From: CAYSXY01 sp964435165
GTDB taxonomy: Bacteria > Pseudomonadota > Alphaproteobacteria > Rickettsiales > RI-342
Assembly (NCBI GenBank): GCA_964435165.1
Contig: CAYSXY010000010.1
Coordinates: 1 to 62,750 of the forward strand
Length of the DNA: 62,750 nt
Direction: 5' to 3'
In this document: positions 1 through 7,844 of the stretch, piece after piece
Layout: the number at the start of each line of letters is the position of its first letter
Numbering within the stretch: position 1 is the stretch's first letter
Translations under genes and position numbers: made by a program
The notes under the pieces: model-generated
Told to the model about the DNA's origin: nothing
Databases searched by the model: none
The model's input: only the letters and a program-made list of their open reading frames with translations

Positions 1-135
1 ATTGTTTGTATCCGTCAGACGTCAACACGCTAGCAATTTGATCGATATGATCATTTATTTTTCTATTTACCATGCCTTTATACCATTTTTATTATAATAT
101 AAAATCAAGCAATGCCCATATGCTATACACGTGTT

Positions 136-1986
136 TCAGGCAACTTTTTGATAAATTTCGCTGCCTGCTTCCCGGAACTCCCGTGCTTTTTGCTCCATTC
201 CCTGCTGTTTTTCTTTTGCAGCATAATCACGCACTTGCTGGGTGATTTCCATGGAGCAGAATTTCGGCCCGCACATTGAGCAGAAATGGGCGACTTTCGC
301 TCCCTCTGCAGGCAAGGTCTGATCGTGAAATTCCATTGCTTTTTCAGGATCAAGCGAGAGATTAAACTGGTCACGCCAGCGAAATTCAAACCGGGCCCGG
401 CTCAGTGCATCGTCACGCAATTGCGCGCCCGGATGCCCTTTCGCCAGATCAGCCGCGTGCGCTGCCAACTTATATGTCACAACCCCTTCCCGCACATCTT
501 CACGATCCGGCAGGCCCAGATGCTCTTTCGGCGTCACGTAACACAGCATGGCCGTGCCATACCAACCAATTTGTGCGGCACCGATGGCACTGGTGATGTG
601 GTCATAGCCGGGTGCGATATCCGTCGTGAGTGGTCCAAGTGTGTAAAATGGCGCTTCATAGCAATGCTGTAATTGCTTATCCATATTCTCTTTGATCAGG
701 TGCATCGGCACATGGCCCGGCCCTTCAATCATCACCTGACAATCATGTTTCCATGCAATTTGTGTCAGCTCACCAAGTGTTTCCAACTCGCCAAACTGCG
801 CAGCATCATTGGCATCGGCTATACAGCCCGGCCGCAATCCATCGCCCAGGCTGAAGCTGACGTCATAAGCACGCATAATCTCGCAAATCTCCTCAAAATG
901 CGTGTAGAGGAAACTTTCCTGATGATGCGCCATGCACCATTTGGCCATAATGGAGCCACCCCGCGAGACAATGCCGGTAATACGCTCAGCCGTGAGCGGC
1001 ACATATTTCAGGCGCACACCAGCGTGGATGGTGAAATAATCTACCCCCTGCTCTGCCTGCTCAATGAGAGTGTCGCGATAGATTTCCCAAGTAAGCTCTT
1101 CCGCCTTGCCATCGACTTTCTCTAATGCCTGATAAATCGGCACCGTGCCGATGGGTACCGGTGAATTACGGATGATCCACTCGCGGATATTATGAATATT
1201 ACGTCCTGTCGACAGATCCATAATGTTGTCTGCGCCCCAGCGTGCCGCCCAGATCATTTTTTCAACCTCTTCATCGATGGAAGAGGTCACGGCGGAGTTA
1301 CCAATATTAGCATTGATTTTCACCTTGAAATTACGGCCAATAATCATCGGCTCACTTTCCGGGTGATTGATGTTTGCCGGAATGATCGCGCGACCACTCG
1401 CCACCTCATCACGAACAAATTCAGGAGTGACCAGATCAGGCAGTGTTGCTCCGAATGATTGCCCACCCTGATGATGCGGATTACGCGCCGCTTCTTTGCG
1501 ACCTTCATTTTCACGAATGGCGATATATTCCATTTCCGGCGTGATGATGCCTGCACGGGCATAAGCAAGCTGCGTCACCGCTTTCCCGTCACGTGCCTTT
1601 AATGGTCGTAAATTAGGATAGGGAAATTGTTCGGCCAGCTTGCCGTTACTCTGCTGCCAGTTGCGAAAACCGTTATCTTCCGGTTTTACTTGACGCCCTT
1701 CATAGCGCTCAACATCGCCGCGCGCCTCAATCCACGCATCACGTAGTTTTGGCAAGCCCTGGCGAATATCTATCTGAGCGTCAGGATCAGTGTACGGGCC
1801 TGATGTGTCATAGACCGTCAGATGCGGTTCACCAGCCGAATCAGATAAACGTATTTCTCGCATGGCCACTTTAACGTCAGGATAGCGCTCGGCTTCTACA
1901 TATTTTTTCTGTGAGCCAGGCAGTGGCCCCAGGCTTAAGGATGGTGCATCAGCTTGATGATTGGTTGTCGTCGGCGCATCGGCCAT
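136..1986 (-). CDS. thiC: Phosphomethylpyrimidine synthase ThiC
   Basis: ThiC is the radical-SAM enzyme that rearranges aminoimidazole ribotide into hydroxymethylpyrimidine phosphate for thiamine synthesis in the cytosol. The 616-residue protein has the usual proteobacterial length and the C-terminal 4Fe-4S motif CxxCxxxxC (C569, C572, C577). The central barrel segment with GDGLRPG and IEGPGHVPMH is typical of the family. The ATG at 1986 is preceded by a good ribosome site (AAGGGGAG). No other thiamine gene is adjacent; the next gene upstream is the end of the curli operon on the same strand, 124 bases away. That spacer does not show the conserved elements of a TPP riboswitch. The identification is secure. 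Confidence 0.97.
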   Translation of the reverse strand: MADAPTTTNHQADAPSLSLGPLPGSQKKYVEAERYPDVKVAMREIRLSDSAGEPHLTVYDTSGPYTDPDAQIDIRQGLPKLRDAWIEARGDVERYEGRQVKPEDNGFRNWQQSNGKLAEQFPYPNLRPLKARDGKAVTQLAYARAGIITPEMEYIAIRENEGRKEAARNPHHQGGQSFGATLPDLVTPEFVRDEVASGRAIIPANINHPESEPMIIGRNFKVKINANIGNSAVTSSIDEEVEKMIWAARWGADNIMDLSTGRNIHNIREWIIRNSPVPIGTVPIYQALEKVDGKAEELTWEIYRDTLIEQAEQGVDYFTIHAGVRLKYVPLTAERITGIVSRGGSIMAKWCMAHHQESFLYTHFEEICEIMRAYDVSFSLGDGLRPGCIADANDAAQFGELETLGELTQIAWKHDCQVMIEGPGHVPMHLIKENMDKQLQHCYEAPFYTLGPLTTDIAPGYDHITSAIGAAQIGWYGTAMLCYVTPKEHLGLPDREDVREGVVTYKLAAHAADLAKGHPGAQLRDDALSRARFEFRWRDQFNLSLDPEKAMEFHDQTLPAEGAKVAHFCSMCGPKFCSMEITQQVRDYAAKEKQQGMEQKAREFREAGSEIYQKVA

Positions 1987-2110
1987 GAATAACTCCCCTT
2001 ATTCACATATCGGATGCATGAGTTTTAAGGGAAAAGCGGCAGGTCGTAAAGTGTTGTTGGCAAAAAAATACTAAATTAGTCCAGTTTTCATGCTTGCCTT
2101 ACAGAACACA

Positions 2111-3649
2111 TCACTCTGCGATATCGACGGGTTCGCTGATGGTGATATTGTTCGCTACCCGTTTGACTCCCGGCACTTTTGTGGCGAGCAAATAAGCCAG
2201 GCGTGAGAAGATCGCGTTCGGCACTTGTCCGCGCAATGTCACCTGGCCATTTACACTCTCAATACCAATCGGATAATCCCGCAGATACTCATTACGACTA
2301 AATTGGTAGCGCAGGGCTCGCTTGATGGCATTATCATCCGCTACATCAACAATGTTCTGCACGTCACCAGCGACTGGTGGCGTAATTTGCGTCGTTGGCG
2401 TCACACCAGGCGCCGATGGCATTTGTCGACGCATCGTGCCCAGGGGTTTGGGCGCATCCATCAGCACATTTTGCTCTGGATCCGTCAGCCGTTCAATATC
2501 GGTGCGGCCATTGCCGGGACGCACCTGATCAGCATCATACACTTCGGGCATTGTTGGGCGTGGTTCCATTGTCGACGGCTTTGCCTGCGCCTCATCCCTG
2601 GCTGGTGACGGCGCAACAGCCGACTTATCTGCCATTGGACGCTGAACTTCTTGCCTGCTTTCTGCCGGTGGCTGCATGATTTCCGGGGATTTCAACATCT
2701 TCCGGCGTGGTGTACGACGCTCAGGAAGCGTTTGACTCACCGGACGCGCAACAGGCATTGTGCTGGCAACTTTGGCCTGTGCCTCATCTTCACTGTAGCC
2801 GAGGCGCTCAAGATACTCGATCAGCGCCGCGCGGCCTTGCGTTTTATCCTCAAAACTCCAGTAATTCTCCCGCACCCCTTCCATAATGAGCGCATAGACG
2901 GCAGCTTCCACTGCCTGACGAACAGCAAGTTGTGGCGGTTCATTCACTGTAAAACCAGATTCTGCTTCCAGCAATTTATCCACGGCGACAAAGCGGAACA
3001 CACTTCCCTGAACACCGGTTGAAAAAATGGTTTTCGAGGCAGTGACCGAGATAAACACTTCACCGGTTTGCACATTCACGGCACGGAGTGCCACAGTCAC
3101 AATATCACTGCGATATTCCGTCGACCCGCCAATTCCCAGATAGCGCGCACCTATGCCACCGGTCAATGTATTGCTTTCATAGGCAATAATGCCGCCTTCC
3201 AAGAGCACACCGGCATATTTAAGCGCGGCAATCCCTGGTAGTTTGCTGCCGTCCGGACGGCGATATTTATCGCGCATGGCACGAATCAGTGAGCGCTCTT
3301 GTAAGAGATTTTGCAGCCCGCCGCGCTCAACTACCGTGAACCAACTACGCTCACCGGCATCAATCAAGGCTTTATTGAGAATCGCCAGCCCGCCTTGCGT
3401 TACCGCACGAGAAAATTCGGCAATACGGTCATTGGGCATATGTTGACCGGTTTGGTCGTCAAATGAATAGACCGAAACACTGATTTTTTGTGCTGCTTTG
3501 GGGAGTGATCGCAGAAGACGACTAGAATTCGTTTGCTCTTCAATCACCGGTTCAGATGACATAAAGCGCATGTCATCATCGTCAATCGATGTGCTACAAG
3601 CCGTTAATACCAGCAATAGGAGTGAAGCGATCTGTTTCATAGGTCTCAT
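2111..3649 (-). CDS. csgG: CsgG-family curli secretion lipoprotein with C-terminal BON-like domain
   Basis: CsgG forms the outer-membrane channel through which curli subunits leave the cell. The protein (512 aa) starts with a lipoprotein signal whose lipobox is LTAC (Cys18), then a CsgG domain over about residues 40-285 (family features such as the GGIIAYESN stretch). A Pro/Arg/Gln-rich low-complexity linker spans about 300-435, and the last 75 residues look like a BON domain (one helix plus beta strands, with NGQVTLRGQV and a VPGVKRVANNI ending). E. coli CsgG is about 277 residues, so the second half is an addition. An alternative ATG at 3640 also gives a good signal peptide; neither start has a strong ribosome site. 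It is the last gene of the csgA-csgB-csgF-csgG run. CsgG identity is firm; the BON assignment is by pattern only. Confidence 0.88.
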   Translation of the reverse strand: MRPMKQIASLLLLVLTACSTSIDDDDMRFMSSEPVIEEQTNSSRLLRSLPKAAQKISVSVYSFDDQTGQHMPNDRIAEFSRAVTQGGLAILNKALIDAGERSWFTVVERGGLQNLLQERSLIRAMRDKYRRPDGSKLPGIAALKYAGVLLEGGIIAYESNTLTGGIGARYLGIGGSTEYRSDIVTVALRAVNVQTGEVFISVTASKTIFSTGVQGSVFRFVAVDKLLEAESGFTVNEPPQLAVRQAVEAAVYALIMEGVRENYWSFEDKTQGRAALIEYLERLGYSEDEAQAKVASTMPVARPVSQTLPERRTPRRKMLKSPEIMQPPAESRQEVQRPMADKSAVAPSPARDEAQAKPSTMEPRPTMPEVYDADQVRPGNGRTDIERLTDPEQNVLMDAPKPLGTMRRQMPSAPGVTPTTQITPPVAGDVQNIVDVADDNAIKRALRYQFSRNEYLRDYPIGIESVNGQVTLRGQVPNAIFSRLAYLLATKVPGVKRVANNITISEPVDIAE

Positions 3650-3691
3650 TATCTTTATTCATCCTCACCTCCCCAGGTTTCACATGGTGAC

Positions 3692-4111
3692 TCAGAATTC
3701 CGGCACCGGCAAATCAAGTACGGTTTCCTGGCCGGTATTCGGGTCCGAAATCGTTATCTGCACCTGTTCTCCCGTGCGTACGAAATCAATAAAGGTATCA
3801 CCTACCTGAAAACTGCCGGAATCGGCGGCGCTTTCGCCATAGATTGCATCGGCAATCTCGCGAGAGACGCGGCTTAAAATGCTTCGCGTAATCGTATCTT
3901 CGAAGTTCTCTAACGCGTCCGGGCGTGGCTCTGGTGGCTCTTCATAAGCTTTTTGTTCATTCGCCGATTGAAATAAATAATTGCTATTGAATGGATCACC
4001 GCCAAATGCCGGGTTGATAGGTCTATACACTAACTGTCCTGCCAGCGCCTGGCTGCCCATTGACATCATAGCGACAAAGGCCAATGCACTTAAAGCGTGT
4101 TTTTTCAGCAT
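3692..4111 (-). CDS. csgF: Curli assembly protein CsgF
   Basis: CsgF binds the CsgG pore and couples secretion to nucleation of curli fibres at the cell surface. The 139-residue product begins with a cleavable signal peptide (ending SQALA). It is followed by the family hallmark at the mature N terminus, GQLVYRPINPAFGGDPFN, which in E. coli CsgF is the part that inserts into the CsgG channel (NPxFGG). The ATG at 4111 is chosen over an in-frame one at 4147 because it has AGGA upstream and gives a proper signal peptide. It lies between csgB-like and csgG on the same strand, as in other alphaproteobacterial curli operons. The C-terminal beta-rich part (SFQVGDTFIDF...) fits the family. Confidence 0.92.
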   Translation of the reverse strand: MLKKHALSALAFVAMMSMGSQALAGQLVYRPINPAFGGDPFNSNYLFQSANEQKAYEEPPEPRPDALENFEDTITRSILSRVSREIADAIYGESAADSGSFQVGDTFIDFVRTGEQVQITISDPNTGQETVLDLPVPEF

Positions 4112-4224
4112 GTTTCCTGTCCGTTTTCTTCTTACGCGATGTATCATTCTTAACGTAACGGAGTTGTTATTCCGTTAAGTAAACATCACCAATTCGTTTA
4201 CAGGGATTATCTTTTAGTATCGTA

Positions 4225-5007
4225 TTACTGTGAGCCTTGAGTCACGGAAACCGAGAGACCATTACCGCGCTGGACGATACCAAAATTATGGTCATTACCG
4301 TATTGATTAATCTCGGCCACATTGTCATTCCCTATTTGAGCAATGGACGCACGATTACGATCACCAACCTGGGCAATACGAGCATTATTGTTGTTACCCT
4401 GTTGGAAAACGAGCGCTAAATTTTCAATACCAATCTGGCTGACAATCGCTTTGTTCAGATCACCTTGCTGATGCAGGCGAGCCGTATTCATCATGCCGTT
4501 CTGCAATAATTCAGCCTCATTCAAATCTCCAACCTGGACAATTTTTGCCAGATTCATGTCACCGGTTTGCGTCGCTTCAATTGAATTTTCATCGCCAATC
4601 TGACTGGCGATCAAGACATTCTCATCCCCAATCTGCTCAATCATCGCGCTGTTTATTGCACCTTCCTGATACAAAGCAGCCAGATTAAACTGGCCGTCCT
4701 GCGTGATGGTCGCCATGTTATCATTTCCGATTTGCGTAATACCGGCGGTTAGACTTCCGAAGGCGTCCGGATATTCGCTTAGCTCTGCAATATCGGATGC
4801 AATGCGATTGCCTTCTCCCGATTGCGTTACCGTCGCCTGATTGCCCCCAAGCTCATTATCCACTTGCTCAATGGTTACTTCCATGGCCTCGCCCAGCTGT
4901 TCAACAAAAATACTTTCCGCATTGGTGGGAGAAGCGAAGGCCAGCAGCCCAATGAATAGTGCAGCCATAATGGTATTAAGCAGTGTTTTTTTAGCGGTCA
5001 TTTTCAT
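4225..5007 (-). CDS. csgB: Curlin-repeat protein, CsgB/minor-curlin-like, with regular 11-residue repeats
   Basis: This is a secreted amyloid subunit made of curlin repeats. After a signal peptide ending SPTNA come two loose repeats, then fifteen consecutive units of exactly 11 residues with the pattern xQxGxxNxAxI. Examples are TQIGNDNMATI, SQIGDENSIEA and AQVGDRNRASI. The E. coli curli repeat of about 22 residues equals two of these units, one beta strand each. The start is taken at ATG 5007; the ATG at 5001, two codons later, has AAGAGA at better spacing and could be the true start. ATGs further upstream would put extra charged residues before the signal. The csgB symbol rests on order and regularity; it could equally be the major subunit. 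Confidence 0.85.
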   Translation of the reverse strand: MKMTAKKTLLNTIMAALFIGLLAFASPTNAESIFVEQLGEAMEVTIEQVDNELGGNQATVTQSGEGNRIASDIAELSEYPDAFGSLTAGITQIGNDNMATITQDGQFNLAALYQEGAINSAMIEQIGDENVLIASQIGDENSIEATQTGDMNLAKIVQVGDLNEAELLQNGMMNTARLHQQGDLNKAIVSQIGIENLALVFQQGNNNNARIAQVGDRNRASIAQIGNDNVAEINQYGNDHNFGIVQRGNGLSVSVTQGSQ

Positions 5008-5101
5008 TCTCTTATTCAGGGTATCGATCATAGCGTCTTTTTTATACATAAGGAGAGAGACAATCGCCCCTCTCCTCACGGTATAGATGATCGTCAGTTA
5101 A

Positions 5102-5887
5102 TCAGAAACCGTTCTGATTCACACCAACATAGTTACCTGTGCCCGATTGCGACACGTGAGCAACATGTGGGCGAGCCGGATCGCCAGCGGTACCATGCTG
5201 GGTCACATTCATTGAGTTATTAAAGCCAGACTGATGCAGATCGATACGGCTGTTATCTGCTACATCATATTGATAAGCACCGGCGAAGTTGTTTTCACCC
5301 GTTTGTGCTACGTGGATTTCCAGATAATGCGACATGCTGATTTGCTCAACATCAACCACATTCATGAAAGAGTTGAACTGATAACCACCTTCCGGATCTT
5401 CATATTGCGAAACAGTCACGACTGAATCATCTGCGTCCTGCGTGATGAAGGTTTCGTTCCAGTCACCTGCCTGATAGACGTCAATGTGGTTGTTGTTCCA
5501 TTCCTGATTAATTTCAACAACACCAAGAATACCTTCCTGGAAAACGTCAATCACGTTGCCGTCATTTGCCTGATGAATATTCAGCGTATTATCGTATCCA
5601 GCACGAACACTACCTTCGCCTTGAAACGCGTTGATCACGTTATGATTACCGGTTTGTACGATATCAGCATGCTGACGGGTAACACCCTGATAGAGTTCAA
5701 CATGCGAATTTGAGGTATGATACTGACCTACGGACGCATAGTGCGAAGTCCAATCGGCCTGCGTGACCAGAATTGTGCTGTCAGTCGCTTCGATTTGCTC
5801 AATAAATACTTCATTCTGCTCGGCTTGGGCAACACCAGCAAAAGCCATGACAGAAGCAACAGTTGTTAAAAGAGTGAATTTTTTCAC
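5102..5887 (-). CDS. csgA: Diverged curlin-like secreted protein, CsgA-like
   Basis: This is the first gene of the curli operon: a 261-residue secreted protein with signal peptide VKKFTLLTTVASVMAFAGVAQA. A GTG at 5887 is chosen as start because GGAGAG lies six bases upstream and because it starts the signal cleanly; the ATG at 5914 has no such site. The mature part has curlin-like Q-x-G-x-x-N elements (VQTGNHNVINAFQ, AQTGENNFAGAYQ, SQSGTGNYVGVNQ). Spacing is irregular, with many acidic and aromatic residues, so it is a poorer repeat than its neighbour. It ends GVNQNGF. Presumed role: fibre subunit secreted through CsgG. Which of the two curlins is the major fibre and which the nucleator cannot be decided from sequence. 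Confidence 0.8.
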   Translation of the reverse strand: MKKFTLLTTVASVMAFAGVAQAEQNEVFIEQIEATDSTILVTQADWTSHYASVGQYHTSNSHVELYQGVTRQHADIVQTGNHNVINAFQGEGSVRAGYDNTLNIHQANDGNVIDVFQEGILGVVEINQEWNNNHIDVYQAGDWNETFITQDADDSVVTVSQYEDPEGGYQFNSFMNVVDVEQISMSHYLEIHVAQTGENNFAGAYQYDVADNSRIDLHQSGFNNSMNVTQHGTAGDPARPHVAHVSQSGTGNYVGVNQNGF

Positions 5888-5987
5888 GGGAATCTCTCCA
5901 TTGATTATTTTCATATTGTTATGCGCAAGGGCATATCTTTAATTTAAAATTAATGATTAATAACTATAATACTGCCGTTTTTTCAAG

Positions 5988-6014
5988 ATTATATTTATGA
6001 TAATTTAATGACAA
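5988..6014 (-). promoter_or_regulatory. Candidate sigma-70 type promoter of the curli operon
   Basis: Reading the minus strand, TTGTCA (6014-6009) is followed after 15 bases by a perfect TATAAT (5993-5988). Transcription would start near 5980 and leave a 5' leader of roughly 95 bases before the csgA-like GTG. The spacer is two bases short of the optimum. The region is very A/T-rich, so a chance match is possible. Confidence 0.4.
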
Positions 6015-6058
6015 CCGCCTCTTCTTAAATATAACCCAATGTTTTTTTCACCAATTAT

Positions 6059-6418
6059 ATGATTGACTTGCCCGTTGATGTGGACGCCATCAAAGCACGG
6101 CTTATGGCCCGGCGAGACGAACTCGCCAAGCTGATAGAAACCAGTGCAACCTCGCGCGATGTCGTAGAGCTTGATCAAACCCGTGTTGGACGCCTCTCTC
6201 GCATGGACGCCTTGCAACATCAGGAAATGGCACTGGAAACAAAGCGGAGACGGCAGCAGGAATTGTCACGCATTAGTATTGCGCTAGAGCGCTTAGCCAG
6301 TGGTGATTATGGATATTGCATAGATTGTGATGAAGCTATTAGCGCAAAGAGATTAGCATTGGATGCCAGTATACTCATCTGTATTCGCTGCGCCGAAAAA
6401 TCTTCCACCTCAGCGTGA
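6059..6418 (+). CDS. DksA/TraR-family C4 zinc-finger protein
   Basis: This is a small (119 aa) DksA/TraR-like protein. The N-terminal two thirds form a predicted helical/coiled-coil region with many charged residues (about 10-80). The C terminus carries a four-cysteine zinc finger, C87-x2-C90 and C108-x2-C111, in the usual GDYGYCxxC context. Proteins of this family bind RNA polymerase through the secondary channel or act as conjugative regulators; this short one lacks a full DksA coiled-coil tip, so its role is uncertain. It stands alone on the plus strand, divergent from the curli operon, with no clear ribosome site before the ATG. A role as regulator of nearby biofilm genes is only a guess from position. 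Confidence 0.85.
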   Translation: MIDLPVDVDAIKARLMARRDELAKLIETSATSRDVVELDQTRVGRLSRMDALQHQEMALETKRRRQQELSRISIALERLASGDYGYCIDCDEAISAKRLALDASILICIRCAEKSSTSA

Positions 6419-6432
6419 TATAATCGCACCTC

Positions 6433-6816
6433 TCAGCGCAGCATGTAGCGAAAACCCCACAATGATAGCAAACAGGCTGCTATCAATGCCACCGCTCCGT
6501 ATAACGGATAGATAATTTTCATCCGATAATCTTCAGGCAACTGATCGCCATATTCCATATAATGCTCAATCAGCATCACATATGTCAGATACAGATCACG
6601 TGGCGAAGAAGCCAATTCCATCGCCTGATAATAATCGTAAATCCATTGAATTGTGATAAAAGCCACCCCAAAAAACACGGTGATCACCACACAGCCGCAG
6701 ATTGACAGGACGATAAAAATCGAAATACAACGATGCATCCAGCGGTCTGCCCGAGCCTCCCGCTGCGATAATGGCTCCTCCGATACTGATTCATCGGCCA
6801 TAATCACTGATAACAT
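6433..6816 (-). CDS. Hypothetical inner-membrane protein with two membrane segments
   Basis: Not recognised. This 127-residue protein has an acidic N terminus, a first hydrophobic segment at about residues 30-57 and a second at about 105-122. Between them is a polar, Tyr/Glu-rich loop of about 45 residues, and the protein ends in a short basic tail (RYMLR). It is convergent with the zinc-finger gene (14 bases between stops) and divergent from the Pel operon. The ATG at 6801 (MADESVSEE) is an equally possible start; neither has a convincing ribosome site. Codon use and the two clean membrane helices make it likely to be real. Confidence 0.6.
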   Translation of the reverse strand: MLSVIMADESVSEEPLSQREARADRWMHRCISIFIVLSICGCVVITVFFGVAFITIQWIYDYYQAMELASSPRDLYLTYVMLIEHYMEYGDQLPEDYRMKIIYPLYGAVALIAACLLSLWGFRYMLR

Positions 6817-6898
6817 TCGTCATATTCGCACCTGAACTTTAAGGCAGACTTCCTAACAAACCATCACCAAACCGGCGCGACCAATCGCCCACCTCATT

Positions 6899-6926
6899 AA
6901 CCCTAATTTCATGAAATAATTGGGTT
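6899..6926. promoter_or_regulatory. Dyad-symmetric element upstream of the Pel operon
   Basis: An inverted repeat lies 30 bases before the first pel gene: AACCC (6899-6903) pairs with GGGTT (6922-6926) around an inner palindrome ATTTC-AT-GAAAT (6906-6917). A TATACT hexamer follows at 6945-6950, only six bases before the ATG at 6957. The layout suits an operator over or just upstream of a promoter. It could also be a chance A/T-rich palindrome. Confidence 0.35.
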
Positions 6927-6956
6927 TTATTAACCGCACATCGCTATACTGCCCTC

Positions 6957-7844
6957 ATGACAATTGACCATTTTTCTATCGTCGGCACCATTACGTTAGG
7001 CATTCTCGTGCTTATGGTGATGTTTGCTGCATCACTACAGTTATCCGGCAGCGCCAGGGCTCAGGAACCGTCATCTATATTAAGCTGGGCGGCTTTTTAT
7101 CACCAAGGGCTGACAGCCGCTGATTTTGATTCATACGATCTGATTATCCTCGATAGTGATACGGACATCTCTGTGCGCGTGCTCACGAATAAAGATAAAA
7201 TTGTCCTGGGCTATTTGAGCCTTGCTGAATTGCATGATCAACGCCGAACATTTCAAGGCGTACAGGAAAAAGGTATCGTGGTTGGCAAGCACCCGCAGTG
7301 GGAAGGCAGTCATCACATTGATGTGCGCGACCCACAATGGGCCAGACATATTATCGAAGACATCATCCCTGCTATTTTGCATCGTGGATTCAATGGCCTG
7401 TTTTTAGATACGATCGATAGCGCCATTCACCTTGAGTCCACCAATGGCAAGGCGCACAAGAATATGACAGATGCAATTATTCGGCTCATCAAAGCGATTC
7501 GCATGCACTATCCTTCGATTATGATCGCCCAAAATCGTGGGTTCGACATTTTAGATCACACCGCTTCCGATATTGACTTCCTGCTCGGTGAATCCACACT
7601 CACCACCTATGATTTTGATAATAAAACTTATGAACATCAATCAAAAGAAAATAGTCGCGCCGCCATCGAAAAGATGCATCTTGCCACCTACCTCAACCCG
7701 CAATTGACGGTACTCACGCTTGATTACTGGCCGCAGGATGATGAAGACACGATTCGCCAACTCTATCAGCGTCACCGCGAAGAAGGCTTTCATCCTTATG
7801 TCAGCACCATCGCGCTGGACGCGCTTCATCCGGAGCCTCAGTGA
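6957..7844 (+). CDS. pelA1: PelA hydrolase half: GH114-type polygalactosaminidase domain protein
   Basis: This is a periplasmic glycoside hydrolase of the GH114/TM1410 family, corresponding to the N-terminal domain of Pseudomonas PelA, which cleaves the Pel polysaccharide. The 295-residue protein has an N-terminal hydrophobic signal/anchor (about 8-32). It then shows the family core: LSWAAFYHQG, YDLIILDSD, the LGYLSLAE stretch whose Glu matches the conserved acid of the family, and GFNGLFLDTIDSA. Its stop overlaps the start of the deacetylase gene, so the two halves of PelA are made separately but presumably translated together. No clear Shine-Dalgarno sequence precedes the ATG. The symbol is descriptive, not standard. 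Confidence 0.82.
   Translation: MTIDHFSIVGTITLGILVLMVMFAASLQLSGSARAQEPSSILSWAAFYHQGLTAADFDSYDLIILDSDTDISVRVLTNKDKIVLGYLSLAELHDQRRTFQGVQEKGIVVGKHPQWEGSHHIDVRDPQWARHIIEDIIPAILHRGFNGLFLDTIDSAIHLESTNGKAHKNMTDAIIRLIKAIRMHYPSIMIAQNRGFDILDHTASDIDFLLGESTLTTYDFDNKTYEHQSKENSRAAIEKMHLATYLNPQLTVLTLDYWPQDDEDTIRQLYQRHREEGFHPYVSTIALDALHPEPQ

Noticed and set aside
1987..2110. Possible TPP riboswitch before thiC
   Set aside because: The 124-base spacer lacks the conserved CTGAGA and ACCTGATCTGG-type elements; only a normal ribosome site is visible.
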